Positions 11,535 through 21,900 of a DNA stretch of 64,000 nucleotides are shown here, piece after piece. Source of the stretch: Sipunculus nudus (Eukaryota > Annelida > Sipuncula > Golfingiida > Sipunculidae). The stretch covers positions 50,781,429-50,845,428 of the forward strand of contig CM049312.1 of NCBI GenBank assembly GCA_026874595.1. The letters run 5' to 3'. The position numbers and the translations under genes were made by a program. How positions within the stretch are numbered: position 1 is the first letter of the stretch; each line of letters begins with the position of its first letter. The notes beneath the pieces are model-generated. The model was not told the origin of the DNA. It searched no databases and saw only the letters and a list, made by a program, of their open reading frames with translations.

Positions 11535-11757
11535 AATGTTGTAAACAGAATGTTTATGTAATGTTGTAAATAAGATGATTTTTGAGATGTTGTAAGGATT
11601 TAGTGATTGTGATTGCAAAAAGAAAGTTTTTTGTGGACAGACAGAGCTGATCACTTTATGTTCGATTCTTTTGAGGAAAGAATATGTTTCAATAAGATCT
11701 TAATTTTTCCTAATCAAATTATTGTTTTTCCAACAAATTTTACACATTTTCAATTAA
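11535..11757 (+). other. Post-pol remnant, 3' LTR not found
   Basis: AT-rich sequence after RNase H with short TGTTGTAA repeats and a purine run. I do not find the LTR start (TGTTACAGGTGC) here or beyond the next insertion. The 3' LTR has been lost or lies outside recognisable sequence. Confidence 0.5.
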
Positions 11758-13587
11758 CAAGGGACCCATGGGTCACTGTGCTCAGCTGAAGTTCACCTTG
11801 AAGGTAAAAATCTAAAATAATATCAAATGTAGATCAAGTGTAAGAGGAAGAGGTAATAAAGGCCATGGTTGGTTTATATGATTGATTTGTATTGATGAGC
11901 AAGAAATTGTTGCAAATAATATTATGTGACCTGACCATGTGTTTGAGCAGTTTGTGAACAAATGATCTGTACTATTACAATGATCATTAGTTGGCTTTTT
12001 GATTAACTGTTGACATTTCAGTAGTTTACAAATTTGTTCAATTCAATCTATTTTTTTTAATAATATATATTATTAAAAACAACATAAAACAGGGCACACA
12101 AAGCCTGATCTCAAATTCTGCTGAGGCAGGAAAATAATGAACAAATGTTTGTATTAAATCCTCATTTTTATCACATCAATTTTTTTTTAATTTAAGTTTA
12201 TATTTCTATACATTTCCAATATAACAGATATATCTTAATATAAAAGTTGATTCATAATTCTCAATTGCATCATCATAAATCTCAATCTTGTAAGATAAAA
12301 CCACATCATGCATACAAATGTTTATTTATTTTTTACCACAAAAATATATCTTTTAAATCTGCAAAACAATAAATATCTAAAAATAATACTTGATTTAGAT
12401 TTCACTATTTTTAATTGTGTCCTTATTTATCCATAATGTGCTTCATATTTTATAAATTTAAGCATACTGATGGGTTCAATTATATCTGTTAAAGTCATTT
12501 AAAAGAAAATTAATTTCTTTAAAAATGCTACATTAACACAACATGGCCTCTTCTAGATTACACTTGAATTACTTTTTCAAGGAAAGTTTTTGTATATTGG
12601 AGTGGAAACAGCATTACAATTAAGGAAATACAGTGAAAACAATAACAATAACAGCATAACACTTGGTGGGTTGGGTTTGCTGGGGGGGATTGGGGTGGTG
12701 ATATTAGAATAACTGTACACCTGTCACAGCAGGGGGTTTTCCCAGTGACTTTAACAAATCAGAAACCTTGGCATAGCTGACTTCCAGTGACCTGGAGTTG
12801 GACCCTGCATCTGTAATCAAAGCAAATGACTACAGTAAAGCCTCAAGAAAAAAATCAATAACTAGCTTGATTTTCAAGCTTTAATTTTCAAATTTCAGAT
12901 TTAAAGAAATTAAATATTTATGTTTACATACTGTGAAAATTAAATCAAATGTACTTACAGGAAAAAACATGCCATGGTCAAAGTTGGGCTAAATTTAAGG
13001 TACTGATTTTATTTTTATGCTGATAACTTAAAAAAATTACAAAATTCAGATCTAATTTTGGGTAAACAATTAAATCTTAATTAAACATAGTTATATGCTT
13101 GGGAAAATAGACTCTAATTTCAAAATTTTTCATGTTAAGTGAGTAAATATTTTTCCTGATTTTTTACAAAGTCCATTACGTTTGGGCCCATAGCTTACAG
13201 AATTTATAATTAACAGACTTAATTTCTGGCATGTACATAGGAACTAAATAGAGTAATATTTATGGTAAAAAATAGAGGAAAAAAAGATGAGTGGTTTTGA
13301 TATTATGCAGTCCTGAAGTGTGAAAATGGGTTTATAATAAAAAATTGAGGTTTTTCCTTAATTTCTCAATGGAACAAAGTCGCAAAGACCTAGTTTTCGG
13401 CTTGGTAGGAGATCTTGGGGACATCTAACATTATGCTAAATTTTGGATTCCTCGGTCTTACAGTTTCAAAACGTGCCACATCTATGGATGGACGGACAGA
13501 CGGACGGACGGACAGACAGACAGACGGACGGACGACGGACAATGGACCACGACTATAGCACAGATGACTTATAGTCAGCTGAGTTAA
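11758..13587 (-). mobile_element. HINE-A copy, 1.8 kb
   Basis: Left edge CAAGGGACCCATGGGTCA then GCTCAGCTGAAG. Right edge CAGATGACTTATAGTCAGCT then GAGTTAA, so the usual CTAA has become TTAA. The interior shares the GTAAACAATTAAATCTT and GGTAGGAGATCTTGGGG segments with other HINE-A copies and ends in a GACG/GACA-rich microsatellite (13490-13545). Flanks are A on the left and AAA on the right. No coding frame. Confidence 0.78.
12090..12372. repeat. Direct duplicate of 13705-13980
   Basis: Shares GAGGCAGGAAAATAATGAAC, AAATGTTTGTATTA, the run to CATTTCCAATATAA, and TGCAAAACAATAAATAT with the second copy about 1.6 kb downstream. Confidence 0.8.
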
Positions 13588-13980
13588 AAACTAATGTACC
13601 AGTGCACAGGTGCAAAGTAATCAATTGCAGCTGGGGGGGGGGGGGGGGGGGTTGGGGGGAGGGGGGATGGTTTGATTAACAACACTTCTGCATAAACATA
13701 CAGGGCAAAAAAGGCCTGATCTCCAATTCTGCCGAGGCAGGAAAATAATGAACAAATGTTTGTATTAGTTCCTCGTTTTATTATCAAATCATTTTTTTTT
13801 TTTTAAGTTTATATTTATATACATTTCCAATATAATCTATATATCTATATAAAAGTTTATTCATAATTCTAAATTACATCATCATAAATCTCAATCAGAT
13901 AACACCACATCATGCATAGAAATATATATTTATTTTTTACAACAAAAATATATCTTTAAATTTGCAAAACAATAAATATA
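13588..13980. repeat. HINE-A interior duplicate
   Basis: Carries the second copy of the segment at 12090-12372 plus a long G-run (about 13627-13652). It ends at TAAATATA where a HINE-B element begins. No gene seen. Confidence 0.7.
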
Positions 13981-14152
13981 CAAGGCCTACAGGCCTAATG
14001 CAAACCTGTGCAAAGTTTGGGAGTATGAAAGGAGGTTTATTTTTAAAATTAAATATTGATCCTCTTAAGTCCTGCATATCTACCTTAGTCATTATGATTT
14101 CAGCAAAATGGACATTTAGGACCTGCAAGTTTCAGACTAGGACATTTTAAAA

Positions 14153-15875
14153 CTAGAATATGGGCAGTCATCAAGCGACTATGTGTATCCGCAGAAATCA
14201 AAGTGGAATGGGTGAAGTGAGGCATGCATTAAGTGGCAAGGGGAATAGAGTGAGGTGTGTTGCATATTAGCATGGATGTCTTCTGCCGAAATGTGTATGT
14301 AGGTTGTGCCACCTACCACAAAATCCAGAAAGCTATCAAAGTTGTGTACAAATTCAAAAAGTCAAACAACTGCAGGGATTTTCATGATTTTATCCCATGG
14401 CAGACAAACAGATGGACGCTGTGCAAAAATGGTTGCAGGTGGCGCCACCAGTTTTGTGTATGATAAAGAGCTATGTGAGATCTATAAACATGCAAAATTT
14501 TAGCCCAATCGGCCAAAATGTTCCAAAGATATGAGCTTTGATGTCTGCAGCGTAAATGTAAATGTATGTGGTGCCACCTGTCATAAAATCAAGAAAGCTA
14601 TCCAAGATGTATAAACCTGCAAAATTTTAGGCAGATAAGTCAAACCACTGCCGAGATATAAGTGATTTATCCCAAGGCAGACAAACAGACGGACGCTGTG
14701 CAAAAATGGTTGCAGATGGCGCCACCAGTTGTGCGTATGATAAAGTTGCTATGTGAGATCTATACACATGCAAAATTTTGGCCTAATCAGTCAAACAGTT
14801 GCCGAGATATGAGCTTGGATGTCTGCAGAGTAAACCTGAATGTAGGTGGCGCCTTGTGTCATAAAATCAAGAGAGCTGTCCAGGATGTATAAACCTGCAA
14901 AATTTCAGGTGGAAATGTCAAACCACTGCTAAGATATGGGTGATTTTATCCCAAGGCTGATGAACAGATGGGCGCTGTCCATAAATGGTTGCAGGTGGCG
15001 CCACCAGTTGTGCCTATGATGAAGAGCTATGTGAGATCTTTACACATGCAAAATTTTGGCCCAATCGGTCAAACGGTTGCCAAGATATGAGCTTGGATGT
15101 CTGCAGAGTAAACCTGAATGTAGGTGGCGCCACCTGTCATAAAATCATGAAAGCTGTCCAGGATGTATAAACCTGCAAAATTTCAGGTGGAAAAGTCAAA
15201 CAACTGCTGAGATATGAGTGATTTTATCCCAAGGCAGATGAACAGATGGACGCTGTGCATAAAAAGTTGCAGGTGGCGCCACCAGTTTTGCCAATGATGA
15301 AGAGCTATGTGAGATCTATACACATGCAAAATTTTGGCCCAATCAGTCAAACAGTTTCTGAGATATGAGCTTGGATGTCTGCAGAGTAAACGTGAATATA
15401 GGTGGCGCCACCTGTCATAAAATCAAGAGAGCTGTCCAGGATATATACACATGCAAAATAACAGGTGGAAAAGTCAAACAACTGCTGAGATATGAGTGAT
15501 TTTATTCCAAGGCAGATGAACAGATGGACGCTGTGCATAAATGGTTGCAGGTGGCGCCACCATTTTTAGTGTATGTTATAAAGCTTTCCAAGAGCTACAT
15601 TTGTGCAAAATTTTTAGCCTGATCGGTCAAACGGTTCCCAAGATATGTGGGTTTGTGTGTGGAAACAGACGCACAAAAGGACGCTGGGCAGAGAGGAAAG
15701 GTCAGAGGTCAACCAAATATGAGGGACGAGCAGTTCACATGTGACTGATCATAATTACGAATTTTAAAAAATTCTGCCCAGTGGTTATGGAGGAGTTCTC
15801 CGGAAACCTATGTGGTGAAAGCGTCAGCGTAGACTGAAAACATAGTATCCACAAAACTCTGTTTTGGCGGATACC
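14153..15875 (-). mobile_element. HINE-E copy within HINE-B (i)
   Basis: Left edge CTAGAATATGGGCAGTC, with an AGTC...CGACT hairpin, then GTGTATCCGC. Right edge is a hairpin of GTATCCAC and GTTTTGGCGGATAC. GTATCCGC/GCGGATAC is the inverted pair. In Helentron orientation it ends hairpin, about 9 nt, CTAG, T, close to the canonical rolling-circle 3' end. It is filled by the 140-bp array. Confidence 0.7.
14290..15620. repeat. Palindrome-centred ~139-bp monomer array A
   Basis: About ten monomers, each starting with GGTGGCGCCACC or a near variant (perfect at 14438, 14994, 15123, 15272, 15401 and 15550). Monomers alternate between two types, one continuing AGTTTTGCC and the other TGTCATAAAATC. Each then has ATGCAAAATTT or CTGCAAAATTT, GTCAAAC and GAGATATGAG at matching positions. 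The pair forms a higher-order repeat of about 277 bp. Confidence 0.88.
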
Positions 15876-15884
15876 ATGATTTGT

Positions 15885-16215
15885 AGCTTGCACCACCAGT
15901 CTTATATACAACTAGAGATATATACATATGTCCAATGTCAGACTGATATGCAATCCCCTCCTGTGAAATAAGCAGGGACATACACTGTGCAAAAATCATT
16001 GTAGGTGGCGCCACCAGTATTGTACACTATAAAGCTACCCGATATGTATAAACATGCCCAATTTTAGGCTGATGTATCAAATTCCTCTGTAGAAATAAGC
16101 AGGCGCATACACTGCAAAAGTCAATGTAGGTGGCACCACCTGTCTTGTAAATGAGAATACCATCAAAGACGCATAGACAGGTCAAAATATCAGTCCAATA
16201 CATCAAACTTCCCCA
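15885..16215. repeat. Type-II palindrome monomers
   Basis: Two to three monomers of about 130 bp related to array A but with CCCAATTTTAGGCTGATGTA and GAAATAAGCAGG in place of the array-A text. A perfect GGTGGCGCCACC is at 16004-16015. The same block recurs at 35355-35580 and 58618-58940 in other HINE-B copies, so it is an older part of HINE-B. Confidence 0.75.
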
Positions 16216-17475
16216 GAGTTTGATGCACTGGGCTGACAAGGCTTAGTTGGAGAGGCAGTTGCCCACGAGTGACCTGTGACAGATTGCTGCCTCAACCTAC
16301 TGCACTGAGTGAACTCTTGACCTGCACCTGGCTAGACTGAGTGAACTTTTGACCTGTACCTGGCTGCACTGAGTGAACTCAACCTGTTGCATAATCTGAC
16401 ACAGTTGGCAGTCTGCCAAAGCTATAAATAGATACAGGCCAAACTTTGGTGCCAAATATGATGCAGTGAGCAGTCGGCCAAAGTTATAAATAGAATTCAG
16501 CTACTGCACTGAGTGAACTCTTGACCTATACCTGGCTGCACTTCTTCCAATCCAGGCCATGGCAAAAACTATTTATAGAGCTGACATCATCTTGGCTAAT
16601 GGCCAACATCAAGGCACTGGCAATCTGCCAATGGTAAACCAAGTGCTGCCATCTGTACACAGGAGTGGTCCCTACTTCAAATAACTTTATAATTTATTTT
16701 CCCAATACAAAATGCTTTTCCTCTGACTTATTATAAAAAAAGAAATCTGGAATATATGTAATATTATTACGGATGCATACTGAATGCAAAATTAAAATAC
16801 AGATATATCTCATTGATGGCAAATTCTTGAATTAAGTTGAGTAGTGATACCAATACTTTATAATCAACATACAGTTGTCTTTAAATAGCTACAGACAGCT
16901 TAATATCCAACGGATATGACGGACAATGGACCACGACTATAGCTCAGATTACTTAAAGTCAGCTGAGCTAAAAAGGCTGATGCAGGTGGCCCCACCAATA
17001 CCTCATTTTCAAATATGACTCATGTAACTAACATTGGCATAAAATTTGGTGATGATAGCTCCAGCTGTTTCTGAGACTGAAATTTTAGTAAGCTTTTTTT
17101 GGACAGATGACTAAGTTCAACTTTCTGTAACTTGGCTTAAAACCACCTAAACGGGAACCATTCAAACAAATTTGAGACAGATTGTTTCTGGGATTATTTA
17201 TGTGAAATATTGGACAAAATGGTCCAGACGGTTTTGTTGGAGAAGATTTTTAAAGTTTTATATGCTTTTTCGCTATAAAGTCTAAGTTAATGCAGATAGT
17301 AAAAAAAAAAACAAAATCCAATAGAGTTTTTTAGATGACTGATTTTTTGCATAAAGTTTGGTGATGCTAGCTCCTGCCATTTTCGAGATAATATGGGTTA
17401 ACATACAGCGGAGGAAAGACTCATAACACGTGACAGAAGATGCCCCACCATCACATAAGCTCACAGGTTTGCTAA

Positions 17476-18042
17476 AAATACAGGTGGCACCACCAGTTTT
17501 CAGGAACTGATAAAACCAGTTATGGTCAATATTCAAGGCAAGATAATGGCAATCCATGCATTATTTATCAAGATACTGAGGTTTTGTATCAAATTTTTAA
17601 TTATCTGGGGGGGGGGGTACTTTCAAGCCATACAGCTCAACGGATATAGGTCACACTGACCTAATTTCAGGTATCCAAGGAGATGTTTTATTGACCTCCC
17701 TAGATGTACATTTACAAGGTTGTAGGTCAGGGGTTTTGATTTGTGCGATGCTAACTGTCGACGACAGACAAAGTGCCATACCTATACCTCAGTTTAGTTT
17801 TAGTCAGCTGAATTAAAAACAGGCTGGAGTCTATCTCACAGCCAATACAGATGGGGGTTATATCTCCTGCTTTCCATTAATATCTAACAGGAATGAGGTG
17901 AGAGTGACCTAGTTTCTTGGTAGGAGACTTCACAATGTGGAATGTGCCAGTTGTCATGGTTGAAAAAAAAGGTCCCTGTTTATGGGTGGTCTGCTGTCAT
18001 GATGACAGACAAGCAAAAACAATCAGAGAGTGGTAAAATAAA
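17476..18042. repeat. HINE-A-like remnant downstream of DHX37
   Basis: Paralogous to 37595-39309 minus its insertions. It holds a GGTGGCACCACC monomer, a perfect AGGTCAnnnTGACCT palindrome (17648-17662), a TAGTCAGCTGAATTAA end near 17799 and then more HINE-A interior text. No coding signal recognised in the 3' flank of the host gene. Confidence 0.6.
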
Positions 18043-18048
18043 TTTATT
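18043..18048 (-). promoter_or_regulatory. Candidate DHX37 poly(A) signal
   Basis: AATAAA on the minus strand, 52 nt after the DHX37 stop codon. It is the nearest such hexamer downstream and gives a short 3' UTR, but no transcript evidence is available. Confidence 0.55.
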
Positions 18049-18099
18049 TCATGAACAGTTAAATATTGTGAACATCAGCAGACAGAGCTTTTTCCTTCC

Positions 18100-18176
18100 T
18101 TATATAGGAGGCCACATCTTCTCCAAGTCTGAGTGCAAGGACTGAGGAATCCACTCTTTATAAACTCCCAGCAGAT
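18100..18176 (-). CDS. DHX37 terminal exon with stop
   Basis: 77 nt ending in TAA at 18100-18102. Acceptor TTTATTTGCAG. Encodes [15 protein letters not shown] (first codon shared with the previous exon) then LEKMWPPI and stop, matching the conserved extreme C-terminus of the family. Confidence 0.95.
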
Positions 18177-18247
18177 CTGCAAATAAAGCACATAAATTAA
18201 CAAATACATATGAGTATGAAATATAAACAGGTCAATATGTATGTGTG

Positions 18248-18278
<31 letters not shown>

Positions 18279-18957
18279 TTTTACATACATATATTTCAGG
18301 ACTTAAACACACTTACTTGTATGCGACAGCTCTGTTTCATAAGGGTCCCTATGGACCCTAACTCATCAGGAACACTGAGTGGTCACCTCCTGACTAACTA
18401 CAAATCCCCTGGATCAACTATAAGGATCCCTGGCATGACCACTCAGTGTTCCTGATGAGTGAGGGCCCGTAGGGGCCCTTATGAAACAGAGCTGTCAAAC
18501 ACAAGTAAGTTTGTTTAAGTCCTGAAATATATGTATTACAGCTCCTAGTATTAGTTGAGCACTTTAAAACCCCATGGTTTTGCAACAATCTTGATATATA
18601 TATATATATAATTTTAATACTCCATCTGTATGCCACAGAATCACAGGGGCACAGATCAAGTGAGGCATGAAATATCTCCTGGCTTGAAGGCCCCCAAAAT
18701 TTCTGGCATCACCGCTAACAAAGTTTCCGAACTTTTAATTATGTCTTGTCTTGTAACCATTGTCCACTGACATGCTATCAGATGGCCTGAGAGGTCAGCG
18801 GAAAAACGATAACCAAGATGAGTTAGAATGAGATGAGTGGAAATTTCACTCAAAAATACCTGCACAGATGGAAGACACACAAATATTGTATTATCAGTAG
18901 ATGGTGCAACCAGTTAACATGTGACCCTACAATGATGTAAATGGTCATTAATGGTAA

Positions 18958-18999
<42 letters not shown>

Positions 19000-21900
19000 C
19001 ACACTCATACACACATGGACTGTAATGATAAAATGTCTCATGATACAGATCATGCATGATACTTGGCAAACAATACTAGATACACAATATGATACATACA
19101 TGATACATTATACTTTACATTATATGCCAAATTTCCCCTTGATTGTAGAAAAGTAACAGAAACCAATGTAGAAAAGAAAATCAGCTTCCTTTCCTATTAT
19201 TTAATTGCCATCTGAAGGATCAGCCAGTCCTATGATGTTTAGCTTGTTTCTTGCTATCTGAAGGATTAGCCAGTCCTATGTTGTTCAACTTGTTTCTTGC
19301 TACCTGAAGGATTAGCCAGTCCTATGATGTTCAGCTTTTTTCTTGCTACCTGAAGGATCAGCCAGTCCTATGTTGTTCAACTTGTTTCTTGCTATCTGAA
19401 GGATTAGCCAGTCCTATGTTGTTCAACTTGTTTCTTGCTACCTGAAGGATCAGCCAGTCCTATGATGTTTAGCTTGTTTCTTGCTATCTGAAGGATTAGC
19501 CAGTCCTATGTTGTTCAACTTGTTTCTTGTTATCTGAAGGATTAGCCAGTCCAATGTTGTTCAGCTTTTTTCTTGCTATCTGAAGGATCAGCCAGTCCTA
19601 TGTTGTTCAGCTTGTTTCTTGCTATCTGAAGGATTAGCCAGTCCTATGATGTTTAGCTTGTTTCTTGCTATCTGAAGGATTAGCCAGTCCTATGTTGTTC
19701 AACTTGTTTCTTGCTACCTGAAGGATCAGCCAGTCCTATGATGTTTAGCTTGTTTCTTGCTATCTGAAGGATTAGCCAGTCCTATGTTGTTCAACTTGTT
19801 TCTTGCTACCTGAAGGATCAGCCAGTCCTATGATGTTTAGCTTGTTTCTTGTTATCTGAAGGATTAGCCAGTCCTATGTTGTTCAGCTTTTTTCTTGCTA
19901 TCTGAAGGATCAGCCAGTCTTATGATGTTTAGCTTGTTTCTTGCTACCTGAAGGATCAGCCAGTCCTATGTCGTTCAACTTGTTTCTTGCCAAAGACATT
20001 TCACCTAAAATGTCTTTTAACAGTCTTGACACACTATTTGAAATAGTCAAAGGAAAAGGGATAAAGATATAGACACACACAAATACACACACACACACTA
20101 CTTACAGTTTGGCTTCTCCTTCCAGACTTTCATCAGTGCTTCCTTTGTGTCTGCTGACTCAGCAACTAAAGCCTTCAATAAAGATTCTGTACGGGGCTGC
20201 AGTCTGCAAGAAAACATAACATGTGTTACTGCCTTCTAAAGTAAGAGTGCACATTTCATTTATTGTAAAGCATAAAGAATGGTCATAAATTCAAACAACC
20301 ACTCATCCCAACTTGGCATATCTTTGACAAAAGGTGACACCATGTTATCAATACAAATGTACTATGGTGAACTTTTCTGAATTTCAATGCCCAGTTCTTT
20401 TCCCATAATTCACTTTCATGGTTTTAATACAAGGGACCCATGGGTCAAGGCGCTTAGCTGTTATGTATGATCACAAAATATGATTTGGAAGAGGAGGCAA
20501 AGGCTGGTTTTGTGAGGTAATATAAGCTCTATTATGAGTTGATGCTGTTTAACTCAAGTTATGTACGATTTTGATAATATCCTTGGAGACAGGGAAGAGG
20601 ATTGATGTCATTAATATTATTTACAGTTGGAAATGGTGTGCTATTATCACATAGGTTTTGACTTGGCCATAAAACCTAACCTACACTGCAGCAGAATTAT
20701 TTGAAAACAAATATTATGTCAAATATAATTTAAATTAAAAATAATAACAGTATCATGTTTTTTCATCAAAGATGTTTAAATAATATTATCGAAATAAATG
20801 ATTTTTAAAATAATATTATAGAATATATTCATCAATGCATTTGTATTCAAAAACTTTCATTTTTACCTGTATTCCTATCCTTATACATGAAATTATGGAG
20901 TACATATTCATATTTGCATTCAAATACATTTGCAAAGCACTGACCATGTCTGATATTTATTCAGTTTCAGCCAAACAAAGTTCTTGAGAATCCAGAATAA
21001 ACAAATATCACAAATTTAAATAATGATCATAAGTACCTGGTTTTATGAATTTTATTTATATTCAAAAATAAAACTATAATATTCACTTTGGACTTCCTTC
21101 ACATCAATCTACACACTAGACATAGCAAAAGTCTTATGACAATTAGTAACATTACAGAAATCATAAAGAGAACTTGTCTAAGATCTGATTTTTTATCATA
21201 TTCAATTTTTTTTTATTTAAAAAAATGCTTCAGAAAAAAAATTGAAGTATCTCAGCTATGAAACCATTATATGTGTTAAAATAACCCAAGGATAAGAATA
21301 CCCTTTAAATTATACAAGGAGAAAACTAGAGATGGGCAAGTTTAATTTTATTAACTGAAAAAAAGGAAGCAGTAATATAAATTTTGATTATTTACAGTCT
21401 TGTGACAGCTGTTACAGCCATGTGTCAGAATGTCATAAGTGAAACATATTGACATCTTTAATCAGTACTTGTCAGATTAAAATTTAAAAATTTTGACATT
21501 ACACCTGTTTTTATTTTATTTTTTTTAAATTTGAAATAAATATAAATTAACAAGCTGAAACACTTGGAAAAGACCTGGGAATTTAGATTTATATTATCAA
21601 CTGCATCTTTGTCAATCATTAATTTCCTTCATATAATCCCTAATAGTATAGAATAATATAATTTAATAATTTTTTTCATTATTAAAATTGAAAAGAAAAA
21701 TACCATAGGTGACTCATTGGTGTTACTTGGAATACATTTTCATCATCCATACAAAATCCATAAAACATCAGTAACTGCAAGGTTATTCCCTGTGAGTGTT
21801 ACTCGTCAACTGTCAAATTCCTTTTCTATTGATCATTTTTAAAGTTGTTATTATAGACCTATAAAAATTAATTTATTCATTGTTTATTGTTATGCTGTTG

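Larger units (their letters stand above)
1575..11757 (+). mobile_element. Decayed Gmr1-like Ty3/gypsy LTR retroelement
   Basis: Order along the element: 5' LTR, primer-binding site, gag with a SCAN-like capsid region, retropepsin, integrase with GPY/F module, reverse transcriptase, RNase H. Integrase upstream of RT is the Ty1/copia-like order known within Ty3/gypsy only from the Gmr1 group. Every gene is broken by stops or frameshifts, and RNase H is split by a 4.2-kb insertion (7068-11278). No env gene and no 3' LTR are seen. The right limit is set by the next insertion and is uncertain. Confidence 0.88.
13981..17475 (-). mobile_element. HINE-B copy (i), with HINE-E and 140-bp arrays inside
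   Basis: Left edge CAAGGCCTACAGGCCT, with AGGCCT pairing around AC, then AATGCAAACCTGTGCA. Right edge GCATAAGCTCACAGGTTTGC then CTAA. The pair (GCGAACCTGTG in other copies) is set inward at the hairpin end and near-terminal at the other. The interior holds a HINE-E insertion, palindrome-centred monomers, a threefold CTGCACTGAGTGAACTC-type repeat (about 16290-16400) and a 500-bp tail shared with the other HINE-B copies. A HINE-A end fragment interrupts it near 16917-16972. Confidence 0.75.
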
